Part shown: piece after piece, positions 50,551-60,821 of the stretch
Layout: every line of letters begins with the position of its first letter
Numbering within the stretch: the first letter of the stretch is position 1
The notes under the pieces: model-generated
Seen by the model: the letters and a program-made list of their open reading frames with translations, nothing else
Database searches by the model: none
Told to the model about the DNA's origin: nothing
Source: Caballeronia mineralivorans PML1(12)
GTDB taxonomy: Bacteria; Pseudomonadota; Gammaproteobacteria; Burkholderiales; Burkholderiaceae
NCBI RefSeq assembly: GCF_001028175.1
Contig: NZ_AEJF01000116.1
Span: forward strand, 1 to 64,000
Direction: 5' to 3'
Length of the DNA stretch: 64,000 bases
Position numbers and translations under genes: made by a program

Positions 50551-52137
50551 TCAGGACATCACGCGAAAAAGCCAATAGAGCGCGGCAGCCAACGCAATGG
50601 ATGCCGGAAGCGTGAGCACCCAGGCAAGCACCAGGCTTCGCAGGGTGTTCCATTGAAGGCCTGAGCCATTCGCCGCCATCGTGCCGGCGACGCCTGAAGT
50701 CAGTATGTGCGTGGTCGATACCGGGAGTCCATATAGGTCCGCCGCCCCGATGGTCAGCATCGCGACCACCTCTGCCGACGCACCTTGGCCGTAGGTCAGG
50801 TGTTGCTTGCCAATTTTCTCGCCGACCGTCACGACAATCCGCTTCCAGCCGACCATCGTGCCGAGTCCCAGCGCAATGGCAACCGCGACCTTGACCCATG
50901 TCGGGATGAACTTGGTCGCGTGATTGAGTTGCTGCATGTAGCTGTCGATAACCGCTCGATCGTCGGCCGTGAAGGCGGGCTGCTTCGACTTCTCCATCAG
51001 ACGAATCGCCTCGGATACCAGATACATGCTGTTGCGGACATTGTCGACCAAACTTGGAGGCACTGTACTAATTGACCCCGCTGCTGTGATCTGCTGGGCC
51101 ACGATATCGGTGAGTTGCTTTACCGCTGGCAGCGTTGCCGGCGTCATCTGACGGCTTCGCACGTACGCTTCCACATCTTCGCGAGGACTCGCGGAAGGGG
51201 GCGAGCCGGAAGCGTACCTGCCGAACACGGCCGACGCCTGATGTGCGACCGTCACGAACGCCTGCGTCTGCGCGGGCGTTACCGCCTTGTTCAGGGCATA
51301 CGCTGTCGGCACCGTGCCTATCAGAATCAGCATGATCAGCCCCATTCCCTTCTGCCCATCGTTCGATCCGTGTGCAAAGGAGACGCCCGTACAGGTCAGA
51401 ATCAGCAGGCTGCGAATCCACAACGGCGGTGGCTTATTGCCCACCGGTTCAGTGTAGAGCGCGGGGACACGGACCACGGCTTTCAGCACCAACAGCAGCA
51501 GGCCGGCGAATAAGAAACCGACGATCGGCGAGAACAGCAGTGATTTGCCGACGCCGAGCGCCTGTGTCCAGTCAACGCCGCTAGTACCGGAGGGGCCGCG
51601 CATCAGTTGATTCATCAGACCGACGCCAATGATCGAACCAATCAACGTATGCGAGCTAGAAGATGGTAGTCCGAAGTACCAGGTTGCCAGGTTCCAGGTG
51701 ATCGCCGCTATCAACAGCGCGAATACCATGGCGAAACCTGCGTGGCCACCCACCTGCAAAATCAGTTCAACCGGAAGCAACTGGAGAATACCGAATGCCA
51801 CCGCGCCGCTAGAGACCAGTACCCCCGCAAAATTCCACGCGCCCGACCAGAGCACGGCGAGATTCGGCGTCAGCGAGTGCGTGTAGATAACGGTGGCCAC
51901 GGCATTCGCCGTGTCGTGAAAACCATTGACGAACTCAAAGCCGAGCGCGATCAGCATCGCGAAGCCGAGCAGGACGTAGGGGAATACCGAGCTTTGTTGT
52001 ACCGGCTCGAGGTCTATTACCAGATGGACGGCGACGAAGGCGACGCCAATCGCGATGATCAGCAGGAAGATCCCCAAACTCGCGCTACGGGTGCGCTCAC
52101 TGACCGCACTTGTCTGAGGAAACATGAGATCAGGCAT
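50551..52137 (-). CDS. Inorganic phosphate transporter, PiT family
   Basis: The 528-residue membrane protein has the two PiT signature repeats: GFEFVNGFHDTANAVATVIY in the N-terminal half and GFSFAHGSNDGQKGMG-like VSFAHGSNDGQKGMGLIMLI in the C-terminal half, plus FGLPSSSSHTLIGS and YGLPVSTTHILTSG. It imports phosphate as a metal-phosphate complex with protons. A soluble loop of about 130 residues lies between the halves. It stands alone. The 240 bp upstream show no gene. Confidence 0.93.
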   Translation of the reverse strand: MPDLMFPQTSAVSERTRSASLGIFLLIIAIGVAFVAVHLVIDLEPVQQSSVFPYVLLGFAMLIALGFEFVNGFHDTANAVATVIYTHSLTPNLAVLWSGAWNFAGVLVSSGAVAFGILQLLPVELILQVGGHAGFAMVFALLIAAITWNLATWYFGLPSSSSHTLIGSIIGVGLMNQLMRGPSGTSGVDWTQALGVGKSLLFSPIVGFLFAGLLLLVLKAVVRVPALYTEPVGNKPPPLWIRSLLILTCTGVSFAHGSNDGQKGMGLIMLILIGTVPTAYALNKAVTPAQTQAFVTVAHQASAVFGRYASGSPPSASPREDVEAYVRSRQMTPATLPAVKQLTDIVAQQITAAGSISTVPPSLVDNVRNSMYLVSEAIRLMEKSKQPAFTADDRAVIDSYMQQLNHATKFIPTWVKVAVAIALGLGTMVGWKRIVVTVGEKIGKQHLTYGQGASAEVVAMLTIGAADLYGLPVSTTHILTSGVAGTMAANGSGLQWNTLRSLVLAWVLTLPASIALAAALYWLFRVMS

Positions 52138-52378
52138 GATCTTTTCCCGTAGCCGCTGACTTGCTATCGTACAACTCGCCTTTGTAATGCTCCGTGAAGG
52201 ATTTATGGCATTTATTTTTCGGATACCTTTCCATCGTATGTGACGCTGTGCAAAAAACCCTCGATAACGTTCTTGTCTTGAGCCGATAAGAGACAGATTG
52301 AGTTACCGCCCTAATCGTCTAGCGCCGGCGAAGCTGCTGCCGCAATGCTGAATCGGCATGGAACTCTGCAGCCGCGGG

Positions 52379-53275
52379 TCAGGCGTTGAGGCCCGCCAGC
52401 GTGTCGCCAATGCAATCCAGCAACGCGACAGTCATCGAGTTCTTCGGGGTCTCCTGCAGCGTCGCCAGACCTATCTCGAACGGCAGCGCGGGTTCGAATG
52501 GCTTGATAACAAATCCTTCCGATGGACAGCACGCCGCAAGCACCTGGGTGACGATCGTCACACCCATGCCTCGCGCAACCATGGCGCAGGCCACGCCAAC
52601 CGAATGGACTTCTGCCAGTACGCGCGGCGTGATGCGGGCGCGGCGGAAAGCCATATCGACTTCGCGCCTGTGCCGGCTTTGCCGCCCGAGCAAGATCAGC
52701 GGCACAAGTTCGAGATCCAGCGCGCTGATCTTGTCGAGCGCGGCCAGCGGATGATCGAAGGGTACGACGCAAGCAGACTGCGAAGGAAACACGCGATGAA
52801 CTCGCAAACCGGGCAGGCGTTCCGGCATTTGTACGAAAGCCAGATCGACTTCCCGGCTTAAGAGCGCGCGCTCGCCTTGTCCATAGGTGCCTGACAAAAC
52901 CTCGAGCACGGCATCCTCGTGCGCCTTGCAGAACATCCCCATGATTTGCGGCATGGCGTGCTGGGCGAACGTGTTCGGCACCATCGCTCGAACCAGTTTT
53001 CGCTGCATTCCGCCAAGCCGCAGTTGCTGCGCATGGCGCCGCAAGCAATGCGAGCCGTCGAGCAAAGTCCTCACTTCATCGACTAAAGCGGCGCCTTCGC
53101 GCGTCAGGGTAAGCCTGCCTTGTTCCCGCACAAAAAGTCTGATCCCGAGGTCTTCTTCCAGTTGCCCAAGCAGCCTGCTGACAACCGATTGCGAGATTTC
53201 CAGGCGCTGAGCCGCGGCTGTGGTGGTCCCGAAGCTTGCCACCGCTTCGAACGCTTCGATCTGTTTGAGGTTCAT
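52379..53275 (-). CDS. LysR-family regulator
   Basis: The 298-residue protein begins MNLKQIEAFEAVASFGTTTA with HTH AAQRLEISQSVVSRLLGQLE, followed by the effector domain. GAGGAAGG precedes the ATG at 53275. It is divergent from the peptide-type ABC transporter and CocE hydrolase operon (53430-60821), with about 150 bp between, and probably controls it. Confidence 0.9.
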   Translation of the reverse strand: MNLKQIEAFEAVASFGTTTAAAQRLEISQSVVSRLLGQLEEDLGIRLFVREQGRLTLTREGAALVDEVRTLLDGSHCLRRHAQQLRLGGMQRKLVRAMVPNTFAQHAMPQIMGMFCKAHEDAVLEVLSGTYGQGERALLSREVDLAFVQMPERLPGLRVHRVFPSQSACVVPFDHPLAALDKISALDLELVPLILLGRQSRHRREVDMAFRRARITPRVLAEVHSVGVACAMVARGMGVTIVTQVLAACCPSEGFVIKPFEPALPFEIGLATLQETPKNSMTVALLDCIGDTLAGLNA

Positions 53276-53429
53276 CCTTCCTCGTACATAGGAGTATGCA
53301 GATTCAGCATAGTGTTGCATCCAAAAATTGTCGGCCTAATTATCGCGAAACTGAACGAGATTTGCCGGGACGTTTGGACCGGCGAGATCACAGGGTTCGC
53401 GAAACTTAACGCTCGAGGGTTGTTACGCA

Positions 53430-54401
53430 ATGATCGGTTTCATCATCCATCGGTTTGTACAGAGTGTCGGCATCCTGATGCTGACCTCGGTACTTGTTTT
53501 CTGCGGCGTGTTCGCCATTGGCGACCCGATCCAGATTCTCGTGCCCGCCGACGCAAGCCCGGCCGAAATGGCGCAAGCAGTGCACTCGCTGGGTCTGGAC
53601 CAGCCGATGTGGAGGCAATACATGCTGTTTATAGAACACGCGCTGCATGGCGATCTTGGCCGGTCGTTCGTGTTCAACCAGCCATCGATCCAACTCATCA
53701 TGGAGCGCCTGCCGGCCACGCTCGAGCTGGCAGTCGTGGCGCTCGTCCTGGCGTTGATGGTTGGGCTGCCACTTGGATTGCTGGCCGGCATGAAGGCCAA
53801 TTCGCCCGTCGACCGCGTAATCATGAGCGGCTCGATCCTCGGCTTCAGCCTGCCGAACTTCTGGCAGGGCATCATGCTGGTGCTGATTTTCTCGGTGACG
53901 CTGGGCTGGTTGCCTTCGGCGGGGCGAGGTCATCTTGGAACCCTGCTCGGCATCCACACCAGCCTCGCGACGCGCGATGGATTGATTCACCTGATCCTTC
54001 CGGCGCTGAATCTCTCACTCTTCAAGATGTCGCTCGTCACCCGGTTGACGCGCGCCGGTGTCCGGGAAACCTTGCCTCTCGACTACGTGAAATTTGCCCG
54101 CGCCAAAGGTTTGCGCGAGCGCCGGATCATTTTTGTTCACGTGCTGAAGAACATCATGATCCCGATCGTCACCGTGGTCGGCATGGAGTTCGGCTCGCTG
54201 ATCGCGTTTGCTACGGTGACCGAAACCATCTTCGCGTGGCCGGGCGTGGGCAAGCTGATTATCGACAGCATCATGCGGCTCGATCGTCCCGTGGTCGTGG
54301 CGTACCTGCTGATTGTGGTCGCCATGTTCACGCTGCTGAATCTGCTGGTAGACATCATCTATTCGCTGCTCGATCCGCGCGTGCGTCTGGGAGGTGCCTG
54401 A
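53430..54401 (+). CDS. Peptide-type ABC transporter permease (DppB-like)
   Basis: The 323-residue protein has six predicted transmembrane helices, the DppB-type first helix (IHRFVQSVGILMLTSVLVF) and the EAA-loop region (YVKFARAKGLRERRIIFVHV). It is the first gene of a five-gene importer of the DppBCDF/GsiCD class for peptides, opines or related solutes. A GAGGG lies about ten bases upstream of the start. Confidence 0.92.
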   Translation: MIGFIIHRFVQSVGILMLTSVLVFCGVFAIGDPIQILVPADASPAEMAQAVHSLGLDQPMWRQYMLFIEHALHGDLGRSFVFNQPSIQLIMERLPATLELAVVALVLALMVGLPLGLLAGMKANSPVDRVIMSGSILGFSLPNFWQGIMLVLIFSVTLGWLPSAGRGHLGTLLGIHTSLATRDGLIHLILPALNLSLFKMSLVTRLTRAGVRETLPLDYVKFARAKGLRERRIIFVHVLKNIMIPIVTVVGMEFGSLIAFATVTETIFAWPGVGKLIIDSIMRLDRPVVVAYLLIVVAMFTLLNLLVDIIYSLLDPRVRLGGA

Positions 54402-54402
54402 C

Positions 54403-55317
54403 ATGAGCACGCTCTCGAACATCCTTCCACGCTGGACCACTAGCCGCGATACGCGCACAGGGCAGGCATTGCGCGGTTTGTTCGGCCGTCCCGCCGTTGC
54501 GCTCGCGTCGCTGACCTGCATTGCGCTGATCATCGTGGCGATCTTCGCGCCATGGCTCGCGCCGCAGAATCCGTACGACCTGGCCGTGCTCGACATTGTC
54601 GATGGCAGGCTGCCTCCCGGCGCGCGCGGCCATCTCGGACATTTGTTCCTACTGGGCAGCGACGCACTCGGCCGCGATATGTTCGCCGCCATGATGTTCG
54701 GACTTCGCACCAGTCTTGGCGTTGGCATTTCCAGTGGCGCGTTTGCGCTGATCGTGGGCACCACGCTTGGACTTGTGGCGGCATATTTCGGCGGCTGGAT
54801 CGACACGCTGATCATGCGTACGGTCGACCTTATGCTCGGCTTCCCGACCATCCTCGTTGCGTTGATGACGCTCGCCATTCTCGGCCAGGGCGTGAGCAAG
54901 GTGATCCTCGCGCTCGTGATCGTGCAATGGGCGTACTTCGCCCGCACGGTGCGCGCGGTCGCGGCCGTCGAAAGCAAGAAGGAGTACATGGAGGCGGCGT
55001 TATGCCTGGGTTTCAGTCATCGGCGCGCGCTCTTCAGCCAGTTGCTGCCCAACTGCCTCGCGCCGGTCATTGTGATTGCGATGGTGCAGGTTGCCGCCGC
55101 CATCTCCGCCGAGGCAACGCTGAGCTTCCTCGGGATCGGATTGCCCGTGACGCAACCGTCTCTCGGCTTGTTGATCGCGAACGGCTACCAGCAGTTGCTT
55201 GCCGGCTTCTACTGGATCAGCGTCTTCCCCGGCGTGCTGCTGGTCGTGCTCGTCTTCAGCATGAACATGGTCGGCGACGGCCTGCGAGAGACGCTCAATC
55301 CGCGCCTGCAGAAATAG
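54403..55317 (+). CDS. Peptide-type ABC transporter permease (DppC-like)
   Basis: The 304-residue protein has the DppC N-terminus (ALRGLFGRPAVALASLTCIA), the GTDALGRDMF-type motif as LGSDALGRDMFAAMMFG and the EAA loop (YMEAALCLGFSHRRALFSQL). It pairs with the DppB-like permease. The start at 54403 is one base after the previous stop, with GGGAGG upstream. Confidence 0.92.
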   Translation: MSTLSNILPRWTTSRDTRTGQALRGLFGRPAVALASLTCIALIIVAIFAPWLAPQNPYDLAVLDIVDGRLPPGARGHLGHLFLLGSDALGRDMFAAMMFGLRTSLGVGISSGAFALIVGTTLGLVAAYFGGWIDTLIMRTVDLMLGFPTILVALMTLAILGQGVSKVILALVIVQWAYFARTVRAVAAVESKKEYMEAALCLGFSHRRALFSQLLPNCLAPVIVIAMVQVAAAISAEATLSFLGIGLPVTQPSLGLLIANGYQQLLAGFYWISVFPGVLLVVLVFSMNMVGDGLRETLNPRLQK

Positions 55318-55325
55318 GAAACCTC

Positions 55326-56312
55326 ATGTCTTCAGTCACTCCTACTTTATCGGTCGAGAAGTTGCAGACCCATTTCTTTACGGCGGCGGGCGTTGCCAAA
55401 GCCGTTGACGACGTGAGCTTCGATGTCTATCCCGGCGAGGTCGTCGGCCTTGTCGGCGAGTCGGGATCGGGGAAATCGATCACCGGCTTTTCGATCCTCG
55501 GTTTGATCGATGCGCCGGGACGCATTGTTGGTGGACGTGTTCTGTTCAAGGGCGTGGATCTGACAAGCTACAGTCCTGAGGCGTTGCGGCAACTGCGTGG
55601 AAATCGCATCGCGATGATTTTCCAGGATCCGATGATGACGTTGAATCCCGTTCTTCGCATCGATACCCAGATGATCGAAACCGTGCGCGCTCATGCATCG
55701 GTGTCGAAACAGGCCGCTCGCGAACAGGCGCGCGAGGCGCTCGCGGCGGTCGGCATTCCCGCGCCTGACGAACGGCTCAAGGCGTATCCGCATCAGTTGT
55801 CGGGCGGCATGCGGCAGCGCGTGGCGATCGCGATTGCGATGCTGCACAAGCCGGACCTGATCATTGCCGACGAACCCACGACCGCGCTCGACGTCACCAT
55901 CCAGGCGCAGATCCTCGCGCAGATGCAGAAACTGTGCGCGCGCTCGAACACCGCGATGGTCTGGGTCAGCCACGATCTCGCGGTGGTGGCAGGACTGGCC
56001 GATCGCATCTGCGTGATGTATGCGGGACGCGTGGTCGAGACCGGCGATGTCGACACGATCCTGGAGCGCCCGCAACATCCGTACACGATCGGCTTGCTGG
56101 GCTCCGTGCCCGAGAACGTGAAGCGCGGCGAGCCACTGATGCAGGTTCCGGGCGTTGCGCCTTCAGCGCTTGCGTTGCCTGCGGGTTGCGCCTTCTCGCC
56201 GCGATGCAGGTACGTTACCGATACCTGCCGAACGCAAAAGCCGCCGGTGTTCGTGGCGGGCGGCAATCATTCCCACCGATGTTTTCATCCCGTTGAGCGA
56301 GTCGCAGTATGA
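55326..56312 (+). CDS. ABC transporter ATP-binding protein (DppD-like)
   Basis: The 328-residue protein has Walker A (GLVGESGSGKSITGFS), the ABC signature LSGGMRQRVAIAIAML, Walker B (LIIADEPTTALDVT) and the C-terminal oligopeptide-transporter extension with its Cys cluster (GCAFSPRCRYVTDTC). AGGAAA precedes the ATG at 55326. Its stop overlaps the next gene. Confidence 0.93.
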   Translation: MSSVTPTLSVEKLQTHFFTAAGVAKAVDDVSFDVYPGEVVGLVGESGSGKSITGFSILGLIDAPGRIVGGRVLFKGVDLTSYSPEALRQLRGNRIAMIFQDPMMTLNPVLRIDTQMIETVRAHASVSKQAAREQAREALAAVGIPAPDERLKAYPHQLSGGMRQRVAIAIAMLHKPDLIIADEPTTALDVTIQAQILAQMQKLCARSNTAMVWVSHDLAVVAGLADRICVMYAGRVVETGDVDTILERPQHPYTIGLLGSVPENVKRGEPLMQVPGVAPSALALPAGCAFSPRCRYVTDTCRTQKPPVFVAGGNHSHRCFHPVERVAV

Positions 56313-57322
56313 GCATGCAAGTTCTTATCAGGGCCGATCAGGTGTCGCGCCGTTTCGTGAAGCGCTCGAGCTACGCGGAGCGCATTGCGCAGATGCTGGG
56401 CGCCAAGCCCGTGTCTCACACGGTCCATGCGGTGGACACCGTGAACCTGGAGATTCATCGCGGAGAAGTAGTCGGGCTGGTCGGTGAGTCCGGCTGCGGC
56501 AAGTCGACGTTCGGCCGCATGCTGGCGGGCGTGGTACCGCCTTCGTCGGGAACCATTCAGGTAAGCAATGCCGGCGGTGCGAACGCAACCGTTCTTGGCT
56601 CGCGCGGCAGGCTTGCCCACAGGCTCGCAACGCAAATGATCTTTCAGGACCCCATGTCGTCGCTCAATCCGCGCAAGCGGGTGCGCGAGATTATCGGTGA
56701 GGCGCCGCTTGTGCATGGCATGGTGAAGCGGCGTGATCTGGATGATTACGTTGTCGATGTGATGGAACGCGTCGGCTTGAATCCCGATGTCAGGCAGCGC
56801 TATCCGCATCAGTTTTCCGGCGGGCAGCGACAGCGCGTCAGCATTGCGCGAGCGTTGGCGGTGAAGCCCGATTTCCTGATCTGCGACGAATCGATCGCGG
56901 CGCTCGATGTCTCGATCCAGGCGCAGATCATCAACCTGTTCATGCGGCTGCGCGGTGATCTGGGACTGACGTATCTTTTTATCAGCCACGATCTCGGGGT
57001 GGTGGAACATATCAGCGACCGCGTCGCGATCATGTATCTGGGACGGATCGTCGAGACCGCGCCTACGGCTGATTTGTTCGCAAGGCCGCTGCATCCGTAC
57101 ACGGTTGCGCTGTTGGATCAGGTGCCGCGTTTATCGAATAGAAAGCGTGTGTTTGAATCGATCAAGGGCGAGATTCCGTCGCCGCTTGCGCCGCCGAAGG
57201 GTTGCCATTTCCATCCTCGCTGTGCGCACGCGATGCCGCGTTGCAGCGTCGAGCGCCCGGAATTAACGCAAGCGGCGAGCAATCACCGGGTCGCATGTCA
57301 TCTGTTCACGGAGGCGAAATGA
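56309..57322 (+). CDS. ABC transporter ATP-binding protein (DppF-like)
   Basis: The 337-residue protein has Walker A (GLVGESGCGKSTFGRM), the signature FSGGQRQRVSIARAL, Walker B (FLICDESIAALDVS) and the C-terminal Cys-rich segment (GCHFHPRCAHAMPRC). Walker B carries DES instead of the usual DEP, a common variant. It overlaps both neighbours by ATGA, forming the second ATPase of the heterodimer. Confidence 0.93.
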   Translation: MSMQVLIRADQVSRRFVKRSSYAERIAQMLGAKPVSHTVHAVDTVNLEIHRGEVVGLVGESGCGKSTFGRMLAGVVPPSSGTIQVSNAGGANATVLGSRGRLAHRLATQMIFQDPMSSLNPRKRVREIIGEAPLVHGMVKRRDLDDYVVDVMERVGLNPDVRQRYPHQFSGGQRQRVSIARALAVKPDFLICDESIAALDVSIQAQIINLFMRLRGDLGLTYLFISHDLGVVEHISDRVAIMYLGRIVETAPTADLFARPLHPYTVALLDQVPRLSNRKRVFESIKGEIPSPLAPPKGCHFHPRCAHAMPRCSVERPELTQAASNHRVACHLFTEAK

Positions 57323-58890
57323 ATCGCCTTCGGATTGCCGCTGCGTGCGTTCTGATCGCTGCATGCAGCGTCCCGCCGAGCGTGTCCGCCCGCGCGCTGA
57401 CCATGGCCGTTGCCGCCGAGCCTTCGTCGATGGACCCGCTGTTCTCCCGCACGCAGAACAATCAGCAGGTGGAAAACATCTTCGAGCGCTTGATCGCGCG
57501 TGATGAGAACCTGCAAATTCAACCCGGTCTCGCGGTGGGGTGGCGAGTCGTGGATCCGACCACATGGGAATTCAAGCTGCGCCCCAACGTTCGCTTTCAC
57601 GACGGTACGCCGTTCACCGCGGGCGACGTGGTGTACTCGGTGAAACGCGCGTCGAACGTGCCGAACAGCCCCGCGCCCTTCTCCGGTGCGGTGGCGAATA
57701 TCGCGTCCATTGACGTGCTCGATCCGCTCACGCTGCGCATCCATACGAAGACCCCTGCGCCCGGGTTTCTCGAACAGATCGGCATGCTGTTCATCGTGTC
57801 GCGACATGCGACTGAAGGCCATCAAAGCAACCAGTACGTGTCGCCAGCTGTAGCAGTCGGGACCGGTCCCTACAAACTGAAACGTTGGGTCCCGGGCGAT
57901 TATCTCGAACTCGTGCGCAACGACGACTACTGGGGCCCCAAGCCGCCATTCGACACCATCACGGTCCGCTTCGTCGCCAACGACGCCGCGCGCATGTCGG
58001 CGCTGCTTTCCGGTTCCGTCGACCTGATTGATAACGTCCCGCCGGTCAATGTGCCACGACTCAAGCGCGAGCCGGCTGTGACGCTTTACTCAGGAGCATC
58101 GGCGCGGCTGATCTATCTCGCGCTGGACTCGAGCCGCCAGCAGTCCCCGTTCGTTACCGGCCCGGACGGCGAACCGCTGCGAAGCAATCCACTGCGCGAT
58201 CTACGCGTGCGGCAGGCTATATCGAAGATGATCGATCGGAGCGCCATCACGCAATATCTGCTGAACGGAGCGGGCGTTCCCGCCGGCCAGATCGTGCCGC
58301 AGGGAATGGGCGGTTACTCACCGGCGCTGGCAGCCGATACTTATGATCTCGCGGGAGCGAAAAAACTGCTTGCGCAAGCGGGCTATCCGCGAGGCTTCAC
58401 ACTGACGATCCATTCATCCAACGACCGTTTTTCCTCCGACGGCGACGTCGCCCAAGCCATTGGACAAATGCTCGCTCGCGGCGGCATCCGGATCGCGAAC
58501 GTGGTCACGCAGCCCTACAACGTCTATGCGGGCGCCGCGGCCAAGCAAAGCTACAGCGCCTTCATCTTCAGTTTCGGCAACACCACGAGCGACTCCACTA
58601 TCGCGCTCTCCAACGTCATGGCGAGCTATTCGCGGAGCGCTGGAACAGGCGCGTTCAATCGCGCCCGCTACTCGAATCCCGCGCTCGATCATGCGCTCGC
58701 CGCGGCCAGCGCCAGCTTCGACCCCGAGCAGCGCGAGCGCTTGCTTGAACAAGCGGCAAACGCGGGATTCCGCGATCTCGGCATTGTCCCGTTGTATTTC
58801 CCCGAGAATTTTTGGGCGACGCGCAATGGCGTCACGTTTCACCCGAACAAGGCTGAATACACCACGGCAACTTATGTGGGAATCCGATAA
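57319..58890 (+). CDS. ABC transporter substrate-binding protein, family 5
   Basis: The 523-residue protein has a signal sequence whose LIAAC segment could be a lipobox (MNRLRIAAACVLIAACSVPP). The SBP_bac_5 body includes SMDPLFSRTQNNQQVENIFE, LRPNVRFHDGTPFTAGDVVY and DLRVRQAISKMIDR. It captures the solute for the importer in the periplasm. Family 5 covers peptides, glutathione, opines, nickel and oligosaccharides; the ligand is not readable. Its start overlaps the ATPase stop. Confidence 0.92.
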   Translation: MNRLRIAAACVLIAACSVPPSVSARALTMAVAAEPSSMDPLFSRTQNNQQVENIFERLIARDENLQIQPGLAVGWRVVDPTTWEFKLRPNVRFHDGTPFTAGDVVYSVKRASNVPNSPAPFSGAVANIASIDVLDPLTLRIHTKTPAPGFLEQIGMLFIVSRHATEGHQSNQYVSPAVAVGTGPYKLKRWVPGDYLELVRNDDYWGPKPPFDTITVRFVANDAARMSALLSGSVDLIDNVPPVNVPRLKREPAVTLYSGASARLIYLALDSSRQQSPFVTGPDGEPLRSNPLRDLRVRQAISKMIDRSAITQYLLNGAGVPAGQIVPQGMGGYSPALAADTYDLAGAKKLLAQAGYPRGFTLTIHSSNDRFSSDGDVAQAIGQMLARGGIRIANVVTQPYNVYAGAAAKQSYSAFIFSFGNTTSDSTIALSNVMASYSRSAGTGAFNRARYSNPALDHALAAASASFDPEQRERLLEQAANAGFRDLGIVPLYFPENFWATRNGVTFHPNKAEYTTATYVGIR

Positions 58891-58892
58891 AA

Positions 58893-60821
58893 ATGATCGA
58901 TATGGTTCACAACAACACATTCGACGCTGCATCCGGACAGGACGCAGCTTGCACCGAGTTCATGATCCCCATGCGCGATGACGTGCGCCTCGCCACGGAC
59001 GTTTACCTGCCGGCAGGTTTTCGTCCGGGTATCGACGCACCATTGCCGACAATTCTCGAGCGCACGCCTTATGGCAAGCGTGAAGTGTCGCGTTCGGAGA
59101 TCAACCGTGGAAAGCCGGCAGCGTGTCGTGGCGATATTGCCGCGTATTTCGTTGCCCGCGGCTTCGCGGTCGTGTTCCAGGATTGCCGCGGACGGCATGC
59201 ATCGGAAGGCGAGTTCACCAAGTACCTGTCCGAAGGGCCGGACGGTTATGACACGCTCGAATGGATCACGCAGCAGGAGTGGTCGACGGGCCGCGTCGGC
59301 ACCATGGGTCTCTCTTATGCAGCACACACGCAAATGGCCGCTGCGTGCATGAATCCGCCTGGCCTCGTGTGCATGGTGATTGACTCGGGCGGCTTTGCCA
59401 ACAGCTATCAATGCGGCATCCGGCAAGGCGGCGCCTTCGAACTCAAGCAGGCAACCTGGGCGGTGAATCAGGCAAAGGGGAGCCAGGCGGTATTGAACGA
59501 TCCGTTGCTCAAGGCAGCACTCGATGCGCAAGATCTGAAGGAATGGTTTTCACGCATGCCGTGGCGGCCGGGTCGGTCACCGTTGCGCTTCGTGCCTGAA
59601 TACGAGCGGTATCTGTTCGATCAATGGACACACGAAACCTTCGATGAATTCTGGCAGCAGCCCGGCATTTACGCAGAAGGCTTCTATGACACCATGGCGC
59701 GCGTTCCGACCGTCCTGATGTCGAGCTGGTACGACGCATATGTACGCTCGACCATGGATAACTTCGCGGCCTTGTCGAAGCTCGATCCCGTTGCTGCGCC
59801 GACCTATCTGATCATGGGATCGTGGTTGCATGGCGATCGCAATGTGCCGTTCAGCGGTGACGTCGATTTTGGGCCTGCCGCCATGATCGAAGGGCGGATT
59901 GCGGAGGACTGGCTTGCGTTTCGCGCGCAATGGTTCGACCGGTGGCTGAAGCCGGCTACATCAGAAGTCACGCAGCCCGATCCTGTTGCAAGGATCTTCC
60001 TGATGGGCGGAGGAAGTGGCGCCCGCAACGCGGAAGGACGCATGCAACATGGCGGCGCGTGGATTCAGTCATCGCAATGGCCGCTGGCCGACACGCGCTT
60101 CACCTGTTTTTACTTGCGCGAAGGCGGCGTCTTGTCGGAGCAACTACCTGCAGAAGCGGACGCATCTGTTTCGTATGCGTTCGATCCGTCGAATCCTGTC
60201 CCTACCATCGGTGGAGCACTGACATCGGGGGCGCCGGTTTTTGAAGGTGGCGCGTTCGACCAGCGCGAAGATGAACGCTTCTTCGGCGCACGCAATCCGG
60301 GCGTCCCGCTCGCCGCGCGCAATGACATTGTTGTATTCGAAACGCCGCCGCTGGAAGAAGACATGGCGGTCGTGGGGCCGGTCATCGTGAGGTTGTGGAT
60401 CTCGTCGGATGCGCCCGATACCGATTTCACCGCCAAGCTGATCGATATGTGTCCACCCAACAGCGATTATCCGGAAGGCTTCGCAATGAACCTGACCGAT
60501 GGTATTTTCCGCTGCCGTTTTCATAAGTCGTGGAGCAAACCCGAGTTTCTCGAATCGGGCCGCATATATGAAATAAAAATCGAACCCTTTGCGACCGCGA
60601 ATTTATTCAAGCGCGGGCACCGGATTCGACTGGATATATCGAGCAGTAATTTCCCCCATTTCGATGTCAATCCGAATAGCGGTGAATCACCTGCCCTGGC
60701 GCGCGCTCCGCGAATTGCCGTGAATACCGTGTACCTGGGAGCGGACAATCCTTCGCATCTGGTGCTCCCGATAGTGCCTGTCAACGCGCTCAGAGGCCTG
60801 GAGGCGCTCGCCGGCCACTAA
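58893..60821 (+). CDS. CocE/NonD-family (S15) hydrolase
   Basis: The 642-residue protein has the X-Pro dipeptidyl-peptidase-like alpha/beta hydrolase fold: nucleophile Ser141 in GTMGLSYAAH, catalytic Asp likely in SSWYDAYVR and His in GSWLHGDRN. A C-terminal jelly-roll domain (VIVRLWISSDAPDTDFTAKL) follows. It has no signal peptide. CocE-type enzymes cleave esters and amides (cocaine esterase, amino-acid-ester hydrolases, glutaryl acylase). It follows the importer by two bases, so it probably hydrolyses the imported compound in the cytoplasm. Confidence 0.9.
   Translation: MIDMVHNNTFDAASGQDAACTEFMIPMRDDVRLATDVYLPAGFRPGIDAPLPTILERTPYGKREVSRSEINRGKPAACRGDIAAYFVARGFAVVFQDCRGRHASEGEFTKYLSEGPDGYDTLEWITQQEWSTGRVGTMGLSYAAHTQMAAACMNPPGLVCMVIDSGGFANSYQCGIRQGGAFELKQATWAVNQAKGSQAVLNDPLLKAALDAQDLKEWFSRMPWRPGRSPLRFVPEYERYLFDQWTHETFDEFWQQPGIYAEGFYDTMARVPTVLMSSWYDAYVRSTMDNFAALSKLDPVAAPTYLIMGSWLHGDRNVPFSGDVDFGPAAMIEGRIAEDWLAFRAQWFDRWLKPATSEVTQPDPVARIFLMGGGSGARNAEGRMQHGGAWIQSSQWPLADTRFTCFYLREGGVLSEQLPAEADASVSYAFDPSNPVPTIGGALTSGAPVFEGGAFDQREDERFFGARNPGVPLAARNDIVVFETPPLEEDMAVVGPVIVRLWISSDAPDTDFTAKLIDMCPPNSDYPEGFAMNLTDGIFRCRFHKSWSKPEFLESGRIYEIKIEPFATANLFKRGHRIRLDISSSNFPHFDVNPNSGESPALARAPRIAVNTVYLGADNPSHLVLPIVPVNALRGLEALAGH

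Noticed and set aside
54552..55325. Long upstream extension of the DppD-like ATPase frame
   Set aside because: It overlaps the whole DppC-like permease in another frame; the ATG at 55326 has its own ribosome binding site.
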